A stretch of 64,000 bases of DNA from Candidatus Acetothermia bacterium (GTDB taxonomy: Bacteria > Bipolaricaulota > Bipolaricaulia > RBG-16-55-9 > JANLFV01). The notes beneath the pieces were generated by a model, which saw only the letters and a list, made by a program, of their open reading frames with translations, did no database searches and was not told where the DNA came from. Positions within the stretch are counted from its first letter, which is position 1, and each line of letters begins with the position of its first letter. The stretch lies in NCBI GenBank assembly GCA_024653345.1, contig JANLFV010000002.1, forward strand, positions 62,001 to 126,000, written 5' to 3'. Below, piece by piece: positions 41,877-50,423 of this stretch. The translations under genes were made by a program, and so were the position numbers.

Positions 41877-43859
41877 ATGTTCAAGCCAGCTGTCGAGGCC
41901 ATTCGCGCCGAGTGCTCGGGCGAGCGGGCGCTCGACCTCGTCGCTTCCATCTCGCGGCATCATCGCATCCAGGCCAGCCCGGGGTTCCGCGCCGCGGCGG
42001 AGTTCGCTCTCGCCGAGCTGGAGAGAGCCGGCCTGGAAGCGGAGCTCCTCTCCTTCCCCGCAGAGCACGCGACGAGCTTCTGGTCCCTTCCGATGTTCCA
42101 AGAGTGGGAGGCGACCCAGGGGGAGCTCTGGCTGATCGAGCCCGAGGAGCGGAAGCTCGCGGACTATCAGGAATGCCCGCTCGCACTCATTCAGCGGAGC
42201 GGGCCGGGGGCGCTCGAGGCCGATCTGCTCCTCCTCGAGGATGGTGAAGAGCTCGAGGAGTATGCGGGCCTCGACCTCCACGGGAAGGCCGTCCTGACGA
42301 AGGGCGACATCCGGCGGGTCTACGACCTGGCGGTCGAGCGGGGCGGCGCGGAGGGGCTCCTGTTCGACGGGATGCGCGAGCTCCCGATCCGCTCCCGGCT
42401 CGACCTGCTCGATGCCCGGCAATACACCTCCTTCTGGTGGACCGGGGAGGAGCGGAAATGCTTCGGGTTCGTCCTCACCCCGCGGGAGGGGGAGAGGCTC
42501 CGCCAGTTCTTCAAGGAGGGGAAGAGGCTCAAGATTCGGGCGCGGGTCAAGAGCTGCTTCTGGGACGGCCAGATCGAGACCGTCTCCGCGCTCATCCCCG
42601 GCGCCTCGGCCCAGGAGGTGGTGGTCATCGCTCATCTCTGCCACCCGAAGCCGAGCGCGAACGACAACGCCTCCGGCGCGGCAGCGCTCCTCGAGAGCGC
42701 CCGCGCGCTCCAGGCCCTGATCGCTCAGGGGAAGCTGAGGAGGCCCAAGCGGAGCATCCGCTTCCTCCTCGTCCCGGAGATGACGGGGACGATCGCCTAC
42801 CTCGCCTCCCGCGAGGAGGCGATCCCCAGGATAATCGCCGGGATCAACCTCGACATGGTCGGTGAGGACCAGGAGCGGTGCGGGAGCACCTTCCTCATCG
42901 ACCGCCTTCCCGGGGCGGCGGCCAGCTTCATCGAGGTCCTCGTGAGAACTCTGAGGCAGGAGTTCACCGGTGAGCTCAAGGGCTTCAGCGGCCTCGGCGG
43001 GTATGCCTCCTTCCGCTACGGCGAGGTCCCCTTCTCCGGAGGGAGCGACCACTATGTCCTCTCCGATCCGACGGTAGGCGTCCCTGCGGTGATGCTGATC
43101 CAGTGGCCCGATCGGTTCTATCATACCAGCTTCGACACCCTGGATAAGGTCAGCCCGAAGATGCTCCATCTCGCGGCCAGTCTAGCCGGGAGCTCGGCCT
43201 ACGCCGCGGCCAGTGCGGGGGAGCGAGAGGCCCGCTGGCTGGCCACGGAGATGGTGGCCCAGTTCAAGAGCGAGCTTCTCAAGCTGATCCAGCTCAGGCT
43301 GGGGGAAACGCTCGCCGCGGATGGCGAAGGAAGGGTCCGCGAGCTCGCCCAGAGGCTGGCGCGCGAGGGCGCCTATCTGGCCGAGCGGGCTGGGAAGGGG
43401 CTGGAGTCGCTCCTAGCCCTCGGGGCGATCGAGCTTGGAGAGGAGCGGCGCGAGGTGTTGGAGTTCGCGGGGCGCGAGCTGGCCCGGGCTAGGGAGCTCA
43501 TCTCCCGCGAGACGAAAGTGGGGCTCGCCGAGAAGCAAGCGGGTAAGCCTCCTCTCGAGAACGATCAGGCCCGGCTCATCGTCAGGCGGCGCTACCGCGG
43601 CCCGCTGGCCCAGCTCCAGCCCTATGTCCGGAAGCTCTCCCCGGAGGACCAGGAGGCGTGGCACAGGCTGGCGAAGGAGTCCAAAGAGCGCCCCTCGATC
43701 CTCCCCACGCTCGCCCTGTATTGGGCTGACGGCACCCGCACGCTCGGCGAGATCGCGGCGTTGGTCGAGCTGGAGAGCGGCGAGCGAGCGGAGCAGCTCC
43801 TCGCCCAGCACTTCCGCCTGTTGGAGAAGATGGGCCTGGTCGAGCTGCGAGCTCGCTAG
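41877..43859 (+). CDS. M28-like aminopeptidase with PA-type domain (DUF4910-like)
   Basis: A 660-residue cytoplasmic metallopeptidase-like protein. The metal site HLCHPKPSANDNASGAAAL (about 253-271) has the His and Asp ligands of the M28 zinc-peptidase fold. EMTGTIAYL, NLDMVGED and GGSDHYVLSDP give the later Glu, Asp and His. The inserted region at about 100-230 resembles a PA domain. Residues from about 480 form a helical extension, and the last 110 look like a winged-helix module (DGTRTLGEIAALVELESGE). That C-terminal layout resembles proteins that pair this peptidase with a DNA-binding-like domain. No signal peptide is present. The substrate is unknown. Confidence 0.75.
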   Translation: MFKPAVEAIRAECSGERALDLVASISRHHRIQASPGFRAAAEFALAELERAGLEAELLSFPAEHATSFWSLPMFQEWEATQGELWLIEPEERKLADYQECPLALIQRSGPGALEADLLLLEDGEELEEYAGLDLHGKAVLTKGDIRRVYDLAVERGGAEGLLFDGMRELPIRSRLDLLDARQYTSFWWTGEERKCFGFVLTPREGERLRQFFKEGKRLKIRARVKSCFWDGQIETVSALIPGASAQEVVVIAHLCHPKPSANDNASGAAALLESARALQALIAQGKLRRPKRSIRFLLVPEMTGTIAYLASREEAIPRIIAGINLDMVGEDQERCGSTFLIDRLPGAAASFIEVLVRTLRQEFTGELKGFSGLGGYASFRYGEVPFSGGSDHYVLSDPTVGVPAVMLIQWPDRFYHTSFDTLDKVSPKMLHLAASLAGSSAYAAASAGEREARWLATEMVAQFKSELLKLIQLRLGETLAADGEGRVRELAQRLAREGAYLAERAGKGLESLLALGAIELGEERREVLEFAGRELARARELISRETKVGLAEKQAGKPPLENDQARLIVRRRYRGPLAQLQPYVRKLSPEDQEAWHRLAKESKERPSILPTLALYWADGTRTLGEIAALVELESGERAEQLLAQHFRLLEKMGLVELRAR

Positions 43860-43932
43860 CACATAGTCCGGAAGAGAATTGCCGTTCTCCCAGCCGGAGG
43901 CGAGGGCCCGCGGATCGCTGCTCGATCGAGCT

Positions 43933-44640
43933 CTACTCTTCGGGACCCTCCTCGAGTGTTCCTCGCCCCCCGAAGGTGACCATCACCTGGACAAGCGGGG
44001 CGCTCAGGGACTCGGGCGGGCCGACGAGCGGGAGGCCGGCCTGCTTCCAGGGCTCGCCGAGGGTCCACAGATACCCCAGGTTCACCTTGAGCATGATCCA
44101 GTCGAGAAGCGCGAACTCCAGCCCCGCGTAGGCCTGGACGCCGAAGAAGCCCCGCGTGAGGGCCGTGTTGGCAGGGTTGCTCAAGGCGTCATCGAACGAG
44201 GTCGAGCGATGGTCGAGCAAGTCGAGGTCGGCGCCCCCGCCGCCGATCACCGCCCCGAGCGAGAGGCTGTAGCCTCTCCCGGCGAAGAGCCCGCGCTCGA
44301 CCATGAAGCCCCCAAACCCGATGGAGAAGGTGGCGACCTTCTGGCCCTGGAGCGAGGTGGCATCCCCGCCCCAGCCCAGGCCGCCGAACCGCAGGCCCCG
44401 GACCTCGCCGCCGTAGCCACCCCCGCCCATCACGATGACCATCTCCGGCAAGGGCGCGTAACCGTTGGCCGCGAGCCGCTCGTTCAGCCCCGCCAGGTCG
44501 AGAAGGACGACCCCGGGCATCGCCCCGCCGCCGCCGATCCCTTCCTCCGCCTCGGGCGCAGCCTCTTGGGCCCCGAGCGAGGCCAGCGGCAGGCCGATCA
44601 GAACCACTGACAACAGAACAGCCAGCCTATGTCTAGCCAT
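43933..44640 (-). CDS. Secreted glycine-rich, porin-like protein
   Basis: A 235-residue exported protein. ATG 44640 follows AAGGAGGG and starts a signal peptide (RLAVLLSVVLIGLPLASLGA) with an AxA-like cleavage site near residue 24. The mature part alternates glycine-rich turns and amphipathic strands (VIVMGGGGYGGEV, FSIGFGGFMVE, LSLGAVIGGGG, VQVMVTFGG), as in small outer-membrane beta-barrels, although the protein ends in an acidic tail. No family is recognised. Confidence 0.6.
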   Translation of the reverse strand: MARHRLAVLLSVVLIGLPLASLGAQEAAPEAEEGIGGGGAMPGVVLLDLAGLNERLAANGYAPLPEMVIVMGGGGYGGEVRGLRFGGLGWGGDATSLQGQKVATFSIGFGGFMVERGLFAGRGYSLSLGAVIGGGGADLDLLDHRSTSFDDALSNPANTALTRGFFGVQAYAGLEFALLDWIMLKVNLGYLWTLGEPWKQAGLPLVGPPESLSAPLVQVMVTFGGRGTLEEGPEE

Positions 44641-44665
44641 ATCGATACCCTCCTTCGCTACGGTG

Positions 44666-44694
44666 ATCATAGTCGCGCGCCACAGCCAAGCCAA
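44666..44694 (-). promoter_or_regulatory. Promoter for the porin-like gene
   Basis: On the minus strand TTGGCT (44689-44694), a 17-bp spacer and TATGAT (44666-44671), about 26 bp before the ATG. Confidence 0.7.
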
Positions 44695-44712
44695 CATTCC
44701 ACTGGCGAGCCT

Positions 44713-44735
44713 TCCCTGAGGCAGCTGCTCAGGGA
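44713..44735 (-). terminator. Stem-loop downstream of the flavodoxin gene
   Basis: TCCCTGAG (44713-44720) and CTCAGGGA (44728-44735) form a perfect 8-bp stem with a 7-nt loop between the flavodoxin stop and the next promoter on the same strand. No U-run follows. Confidence 0.45.
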
Positions 44736-44821
44736 CCCGCTCGAAGCCGACGATCGTGAGCGACCGCCGCTGCCGTGTTCGCGCCAGCCGCCCGGCTGAT
44801 GCCGCAGCCTTCTCGCCGCTC

Positions 44822-45277
44822 TCAGCGGCCGCTCCTCCGCTCGGCCCCTTCCAGGATCTGGTTCGCCCAGGCGGCAGCTCTATCCAGCTCGCCCTCGAGG
44901 AGCGGCCCCTCGGTCCCCTTCACGAAGAACCGCGTGGCCGGGGCGACGATGGTGCAGCCCCGCTGCCGGAGGGCGCGCTCGATCTTCTTCGCCGCTGAGC
45001 CGGAGAAGCGCGAGGTGAAACCGGTGTCGAAGGCCGCAGCCCGCACGCCCGAGAGAGCGCCGCGCGGCAGGCCGCTCAGGAAGACCTTCGTCGGCCTGCT
45101 CGCGCTCCAGGCCTGGGTCGGGCTCCCCACAACCAGCAAGTCTAGCCCCTCGATCTCCTCCGGGCTGATCGTCTCGGCTCTCGCTGCCCGGACTTCCGGC
45201 CCGAGGGCCGCCGCGATCGCTCGGGCCACCTTCTCCGTGTTCCCGAACTTCGTGTCGTAGACCACTAAGGCTCTCAT
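44822..45277 (-). CDS. Flavodoxin-like protein
   Basis: A 151-residue flavodoxin-fold protein. The phosphate-binding loop TKFGNTEKVARAI, the 50s-type loop LLVVGSPTQAW and the third loop near FDTGFTSRF match FMN-binding flavodoxins. ATG 45277 follows GAGGAGGAG and the family N-terminus RALVVYDTKFG. It probably serves as a soluble electron carrier, but it could be a flavodoxin-domain regulator. One base separates it from a small upstream frame. Confidence 0.85.
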   Translation of the reverse strand: MRALVVYDTKFGNTEKVARAIAAALGPEVRAARAETISPEEIEGLDLLVVGSPTQAWSASRPTKVFLSGLPRGALSGVRAAAFDTGFTSRFSGSAAKKIERALRQRGCTIVAPATRFFVKGTEGPLLEGELDRAAAWANQILEGAERRSGR

Positions 45278-45278
45278 C

Positions 45279-45428
45279 TCACTCCTCCTCGGCCCACTCG
45301 CGGAACTTCCGCTTGAGCTCCTCCCGCGTCCGCCGCCTGAACCGCCACCTGGCCCCGGAACCACTCTCCCAGACGGCGATCACTTCCAGAAGCAACCCGA
45401 AGTCATGCCGCCCGCCGTGGTTGTTCAC
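45279..45428 (-). CDS. Possible small basic protein upstream of flavodoxin
   Basis: A 49-residue frame from GTG 45428 to TGA 45279-45281, ending one base before the flavodoxin ATG. It has a hydrophobic start (FGLLLEVIAVWES) followed by an arginine-rich helix (RWRFRRRTREELKRKFREW). A plausible promoter lies just upstream. The tight coupling and coding-like composition support it; no homologue is recognised. Confidence 0.45.
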   Translation of the reverse strand: MNNHGGRHDFGLLLEVIAVWESGSGARWRFRRRTREELKRKFREWAEEE

Positions 45429-45450
45429 CTCGTCGAGATCATCTTCCCTG

Positions 45451-45479
45451 ATGCTAGTCGCTTAGCCGGTGGACGGCAA
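45451..45479 (-). promoter_or_regulatory. Candidate promoter for the flavodoxin unit
   Basis: On the minus strand TTGCCG (45474-45479), a 17-bp spacer and TAGCAT (45451-45456). The -10 matches at four of six positions. Confidence 0.4.
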
Positions 45480-45550
45480 ACTGCGACTTACGACATGGCC
45501 TTCGCTGGCTTGGGTGATACAATTGCCCCTTGGAAGGAGATGATCAAGCA

Positions 45551-46768
45551 ATGGAGGAGATCATTCGCGCGATCGCGCAGAAGACGGATTCCAAGATCGT
45601 CCTCGTCGTCCTCGACGGTTTGGGCGACCTCCCGGTCGAGGGAAAGACCCCCCTCGAGGCGGCGCGGACCCCGACCTTGGACGAGCTGGCCGGGAATTCC
45701 GCTCTGGGCCTGCTGGACCCGATCGCAAGGGGGATCACCCCCGGGAGCGGGCCGGGGCACCTCGGGCTCTTCGGCTACGATCCCTTGCAGTATGAGGTCG
45801 GGCGGGGGGTCCTCGAGGCCCTGGGGATCGGACTGGACCTCGAGCCGGAGGATGTGGCCGTCCGGGGGAACTTCGCCACGGTCGACGAGAACGGCGTGCT
45901 GACGGACCGCCGGGCCGGGCGGCTCCCGACAGACGAGAACAAGAGGATCTGCGCCAAGCTCCAGCGGCAGATCAGGAAGATCGAGGATGTCTCGGTCCAG
46001 ATCGAGCCGGTGATGGACCACCGCTTCGCGTTGGTCCTCCGCGGGCCGGGGCTGGGGAGCGGCGTGGCCGACACCGACCCGCAGAAGACCGGCCTCAAGC
46101 CCCTCCCGGTCACGGCAGTTGCGCAGGACCGCGGCTCGCGGAAGACGGCCCGGATCGCCGAGCGGTTCGTCTTCCAGGCGATGGCCGTCCTGAAGGACGA
46201 AGTGAAGGCCAATGCCGTCCTCTTGCGCGGGTTCGGGAAGCTCCCCAAGATCCCGAAGCTGCAGGAGTTGTATAAGCTCACCCCGGCGGTCATCGCCGGC
46301 TACCCGATGTATCGCGGCTTGGCAAGGCTCATCGGGATGGAGATCCTCCCACTTGAGCTAGGGGACGAGCGGCTCGAGGAGAAGATGCGCCTCCTCCGCG
46401 AGCACTGGGAGAGGTTCGACTTCTTCTTCATCCACATCAAGCGGACCGACAGCGCCGGCGAGGACGGGAACTTCTCGAGGAAGGTCGAGCTGATCGAGGA
46501 GTTCGACGCCCATCTCCCGGAGATCCTGGCGCTCGAGCCCGATGTCCTGGCGATCACCGCCGACCACTCCACGCCCGTGCCGCTAAGGAGCCATTCCTGG
46601 CATCCCGTCCCGCTCTTGCTCCATTCGCGCTATATCTGGCCTGGAGGGAGCGATCAGCGGTTCACCGAGCGGGCCTGCCGCCGGGGCGGGCTCGGCCGCT
46701 TCCGGGCGGTCGAGCTGATGCCGGAGCTACTGGCCCATGCCCTCAAATTGCAGAAGTTCGGAGCTTGA
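45551..46768 (+). CDS. apgM: Archaeal-type cofactor-independent phosphoglycerate mutase
   Basis: Interconverts 3- and 2-phosphoglycerate without 2,3-bisphosphoglycerate. The 405-residue product belongs to the alkaline-phosphatase superfamily: VLVVLDGLGDLPVEGKTPL with metal-binding Asp, then GSGPGHLGLFGYDP, where the usual nucleophile Ser lies in the GSGPGH region. FFIHIKRTDSAGEDG and LAITADHSTPVPLRSHSWHPVP supply the remaining ligands. ATG 45551 is chosen because AAGGAG lies 12 bp upstream. This enzyme type is common in archaea and some thermophilic bacteria. Confidence 0.92.
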   Translation: MEEIIRAIAQKTDSKIVLVVLDGLGDLPVEGKTPLEAARTPTLDELAGNSALGLLDPIARGITPGSGPGHLGLFGYDPLQYEVGRGVLEALGIGLDLEPEDVAVRGNFATVDENGVLTDRRAGRLPTDENKRICAKLQRQIRKIEDVSVQIEPVMDHRFALVLRGPGLGSGVADTDPQKTGLKPLPVTAVAQDRGSRKTARIAERFVFQAMAVLKDEVKANAVLLRGFGKLPKIPKLQELYKLTPAVIAGYPMYRGLARLIGMEILPLELGDERLEEKMRLLREHWERFDFFFIHIKRTDSAGEDGNFSRKVELIEEFDAHLPEILALEPDVLAITADHSTPVPLRSHSWHPVPLLLHSRYIWPGGSDQRFTERACRRGGLGRFRAVELMPELLAHALKLQKFGA

Positions 46769-46800
46769 GCTCCAGCCGAAGGGGAAGGGGTGATGAACTG

Positions 46801-49422
46801 GTGAGCCCAAGCCAGAGGACGGCGAGAGTAATTTCTATCACACTTATGAGCCTGCTCGGCTTAGTCTCCCTCGGGGCTGTCCCTTCGATCACGATCGCTA
46901 CCGCCGACGGCTTGATCCTCGCTTTCTCCCTAAAGGGCGAAATCGTGGGCCTGAGCGTCGATGGCGTCGAGCTTGTTACGGAAGAGGCCCCCGCGCTCTG
47001 GATCCGGGATCTATCCCGGGCCAATGAGACGGGCCAGCCGAACTTGGTTGACAATCCAGGCTTCGAGAACGGGCTTCCCGGCTGGCGGCAGCTCGTCAAC
47101 AACCGCTTGAGCGTCCAGGTAATGCAAACCCAAGCCCACGGAGGCAAGCAGGCGCTGGAGTTTACCAGCCAGTCTGAGGCGCCCGGCTTCGCCGCCTATG
47201 CCGGTGAGCCCATACCCGTTGAGGCCGGACGGCGGTATCGAGTGAGCGCCTGGTGGAAGAGCAAAGAGGGCTACCTCTCGACGCTCTCCGGGCCCCCGCC
47301 AAATCTTTGTATGGACCTCTATCGCGAGCCCCAGCGAGTCACAGGCCTCTATCTCCAGTGGCTCGACCGTCGTGGCGAGCCGCTGGGAGATCCGGAGCTG
47401 GCCGTGGCCTTGCACACGAACGCTAACAACTGGCGGCTCATCCAGCGGGAGGTCGCCGCCCCTGAGGAGGCCGCACAGGTTCAGGTGGTCATCGCGGCTA
47501 AGCTGCAGAACGAGACCTTGTGGGCCGATGATATCCGATTCATCGCCAGTGTTGAATCGGAGGAGCCGGTCGCAGGCACGGTGGAGCAGGAGGGCAAGCG
47601 GCTCATCCAGACGGCCGAGAGCAATGACCTCGACATTCAGGTGACATATGAAGCCCATGATGACTTTATCGCGATCCACGGCGAGGCCCTCAACTTACGG
47701 ACCGAAGATCGAGCCTTGGAGTTGGGCTTCGCGTTGCCCGCTGTGGCTATAGGCTGGCGCTTCTGGGACGATGCCCATCGTAGCCGTGAGATCTCAAGAG
47801 GCGGTTATGAAAACGCGATCAGCGCGCTCTTCGACGGCTGGCTCCCCATCTCTCTCTACCCCTACGCCGGGATCGAGGACGGAAAAGTCGGCTTGGCCCT
47901 GGCTTTGCCACCCGACCGCCCGCAGCTCGCGCTGCTGCGTTACGAGGCCGATCGAGGCCGGTTCGAGGCCGTCTTCCACCTGGGGATCTCCCCCCAGGCG
48001 GTGAAGCTGGAGAATAAGGCCACCTTCGACCTTTTAATCTATCGCTTCGACGCGGAGTGGGGCTTCCGGAGCGTAATCGCCAAGCACGTGGAGCTCTACC
48101 CCCGGGTCTACAATACGGACCTCCCGATCTACGACTACCGCGGCGCGGAGCAGGGTTACTTCCTCACCCCGCAGGCGGCTGAGATTGTAAGAGAACACGA
48201 CGGACAGGGGATCTACACCGCGCAATACACCCCTACGGAGCTGGGGATCAAGGTGTGGCCGAGCGATGCCCCGCGCCCCACGCTGGAGGAGATCTTGAAG
48301 GCTGTGGATGAGCTGGCCCGAGGCGGGAAGCCCGGCGCGGCGGAGTTCGCCCAGGCGATCCGCCAGAGCGCGGCGATCGATACCAACGGCGACTGGATCT
48401 TGAAGCACGTCGGGATCTTCTCCTGGGACCCGGGGAACTGGGAGGCCACCTGGGCGGCGAACCTCGACCCCGACCTCGCTCAGGGCTTTGCCCGCTGGCT
48501 CATCGCCTGGCGGATCGACCCGGCATTTGAGGCCGCAGAAGAGATCGGCGCGCACCTCGACGGCGTCCAGCTCGATAACTTCCTATCTACACCCGCGATT
48601 GATTTCCGCCCCGAGGCTTTGCAAAATGCCGCCCACACGCTCACCTACAGCCCGCATACTTACAAGCCGGGCGTGCATAGCGGCTTTGCCATGTTCGATT
48701 ATCTCCAGTTCTTGCGTGGGTATCTGGACGCCAACTGGGGCGAGGACCGCGGGATCAGCGTCAACTTCTGGGGGCTGGGCCACCCCAATTACCTCGCGGA
48801 GTTCATCGACGCCTTCGGCGGCGAGGGGAACACCCCGGACGGCCAAGGGATCAGCTGGAACCCCGAGATCCTCGATTATCGCCGCGCAGTGGCCTACCAT
48901 AAGCCGCTGCTCTTTGCCAATCAGACCTCTGAGCTTACAGAAGAGGCCGCCCGGCGCTTCCGGGCCCTGGCGCTGCTCTACGGCGTTTGGCCGCGACAGG
49001 GGCCACACGGCACCGGCTGGAGCCCCGCCGTGAACGAAATCTTTGCCGAAACTGCTGCCGTAGTCGAGCAATATTGGCGAGCCGGCTGGGAGCCGATGAC
49101 CTATGCCCGGGCCGATAACCCGGATATCTGGGTGGAGCGGTTCGGCCGCGATCCTGAGGAGGGGATCTTCCTCGCCGTCCACAATCGTGCCGAGGGCCCT
49201 GCTGGCTTCACCCTGAATGTCGATGTGGTAGCGCTAGGGATTAGAGCCGGCGGGCCACTCAATATCACCGAACTTGTCTCGGGCGAGGCAGTCCCCTTCG
49301 ACCAGATTGGGGCTGTGATCCGAATCCCTGGCCTGCTGGAGAGATGGAGCACTGTGATCTTTAGCGTGAGGGCCTCTTGCCCCTCGCAAGCGCATCTCCT
49401 AGAATCCTCGTTGAGAAAATAG
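46801..49422 (+). CDS. Large secreted protein with carbohydrate-binding-like domain, putative glycoside hydrolase
   Basis: An 873-residue exported protein. Residues about 11-35 form a signal segment (VISITLMSLLGLVSLGAV). A jelly-roll CBM4/9-like domain at about 80-240 starts with NLVDNPGFENGLPGW. A beta-rich region follows to about 420. From about 450 the sequence reads like a TIM barrel: GIYTAQYTPTELGIKVWP, HVGIFSWDPGNWEATW, HLDGVQLDNF (acidic, possible catalytic strand end), ISVNFWGLGHPNYL, and a C-terminal beta domain. GTG 46801 follows AAGGGGTGATGAACTG. I cannot name the hydrolase family; polysaccharide degradation is likely. It lies 32 bp after apgM. Confidence 0.65.
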   Translation: MSPSQRTARVISITLMSLLGLVSLGAVPSITIATADGLILAFSLKGEIVGLSVDGVELVTEEAPALWIRDLSRANETGQPNLVDNPGFENGLPGWRQLVNNRLSVQVMQTQAHGGKQALEFTSQSEAPGFAAYAGEPIPVEAGRRYRVSAWWKSKEGYLSTLSGPPPNLCMDLYREPQRVTGLYLQWLDRRGEPLGDPELAVALHTNANNWRLIQREVAAPEEAAQVQVVIAAKLQNETLWADDIRFIASVESEEPVAGTVEQEGKRLIQTAESNDLDIQVTYEAHDDFIAIHGEALNLRTEDRALELGFALPAVAIGWRFWDDAHRSREISRGGYENAISALFDGWLPISLYPYAGIEDGKVGLALALPPDRPQLALLRYEADRGRFEAVFHLGISPQAVKLENKATFDLLIYRFDAEWGFRSVIAKHVELYPRVYNTDLPIYDYRGAEQGYFLTPQAAEIVREHDGQGIYTAQYTPTELGIKVWPSDAPRPTLEEILKAVDELARGGKPGAAEFAQAIRQSAAIDTNGDWILKHVGIFSWDPGNWEATWAANLDPDLAQGFARWLIAWRIDPAFEAAEEIGAHLDGVQLDNFLSTPAIDFRPEALQNAAHTLTYSPHTYKPGVHSGFAMFDYLQFLRGYLDANWGEDRGISVNFWGLGHPNYLAEFIDAFGGEGNTPDGQGISWNPEILDYRRAVAYHKPLLFANQTSELTEEAARRFRALALLYGVWPRQGPHGTGWSPAVNEIFAETAAVVEQYWRAGWEPMTYARADNPDIWVERFGRDPEEGIFLAVHNRAEGPAGFTLNVDVVALGIRAGGPLNITELVSGEAVPFDQIGAVIRIPGLLERWSTVIFSVRASCPSQAHLLESSLRK

Positions 49423-49434
49423 GAGAGGTCAAAG

Positions 49435-50313
49435 ATGGAAGGGCTCTTGCGGGCAGTTGAGCAGGTCCGGGAGCAGATCGGGCGGTATCGAGCCGAGCTC
49501 CAGAAGAGCGAGGCCCTCACCCGCTATGCCCTGATCGACCCGATCCTGCGGGCCTTGGGCTGGGACACCGAGGACCCGGGGCAGGTCAAGCCCGAGTTCA
49601 TCACAAAGAAAGGCCGGGCAGATTACGCTCTCCTCCAGGACAATAAACCGCTAGTCGTGATCGAGGCCAAACCGCTTGATAGCGACCTTGAGAGTGCTCA
49701 AAGCCAAGGGGTCAACTATTGTGTTACCGAAGGCATCCCCTACTTCATCTGCACCGATGGCCAGAAGTGGGAACTCTATGATGTCTTCCGCAGCGTTCCT
49801 CTGGAGCAGAAGCGGATCTTCGAGGCCGATCTGCTCAATGAGGGCCCCGGCGAAGTCGCCCGTAAGCTCCTCGCCCTCTGGCGTCCGGCGGCACCTAAAG
49901 TTGAAACTGCTCCGGCATCAATTAGTGTACAACGTCCACTGCCTCCGCTTTCAGGAATCACGCTCAGCGAGCTGAGAAAAGAGGTTACGCATGGGAGAAA
50001 GCCACCGCGGGCTGTGGCCTTCCCAGATGGAAGTCGGCAGGACTTAAAGTGCTGGAAGGATCTGTTGGCAGCCGTCGGACAATTGGTTGCCCCGAGAATC
50101 CCCAAGAACCAAGTGCCCATCTATTTTGGCCCTAAGGGTATCTTGCTAGGTTTAGAACCTGTTCATCCTACAGGGAAGAAGTTTTATGCACCTGTGCAAG
50201 TAGGTAAACTCTGGTTGGAAACAGGCATCGATGCCCCAGCTTGCGTCCGCCACGCCTGTCGGCTGCTGGAGGCGGTTGGCGTCTCTCCCGATCAGGTCCG
50301 GGTCGAGTTCTGA
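49435..50313 (+). CDS. Protein with restriction-enzyme HsdR-type N-terminal nuclease domain
   Basis: A 292-residue protein. Residues about 20-150 match the HsdR N-terminal domain, a PD-(D/E)xK fold: ALIDPILRALGWD, then GRADYALL (Asp63) and VVIEAKP (Glu77, Lys79), then IPYFICTDGQKWELY. The remaining 140 residues are unassigned. There is no helicase part, so it is not a type I restriction subunit. Next to a DNA methyltransferase it may be the nuclease of a restriction system, or an accessory protein; similar stand-alone proteins exist. GAGGTC precedes the ATG. Confidence 0.75.
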   Translation: MEGLLRAVEQVREQIGRYRAELQKSEALTRYALIDPILRALGWDTEDPGQVKPEFITKKGRADYALLQDNKPLVVIEAKPLDSDLESAQSQGVNYCVTEGIPYFICTDGQKWELYDVFRSVPLEQKRIFEADLLNEGPGEVARKLLALWRPAAPKVETAPASISVQRPLPPLSGITLSELRKEVTHGRKPPRAVAFPDGSRQDLKCWKDLLAAVGQLVAPRIPKNQVPIYFGPKGILLGLEPVHPTGKKFYAPVQVGKLWLETGIDAPACVRHACRLLEAVGVSPDQVRVEF

Positions 50314-50361
50314 TCGTATTACCCCCGGGCGATGTCTATGTTTGTTCCCTCAGGGGAAAGG

Positions 50362-50391
50362 TTGATCATCCTGCCAGAGGGGTGCTACACT
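50362..50391 (+). promoter_or_regulatory. Promoter for the methyltransferase gene
   Basis: TTGATC (50362-50367), an 18-bp spacer and TACACT (50386-50391) with a TGC extended -10, about 33 bp before the methyltransferase ATG. The 110-bp gap after the nuclease gene contains nothing else. Confidence 0.6.
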
Positions 50392-50423
50392 TCGATTGGG
50401 ATAAGCCGATGGGAGAGGGCACG

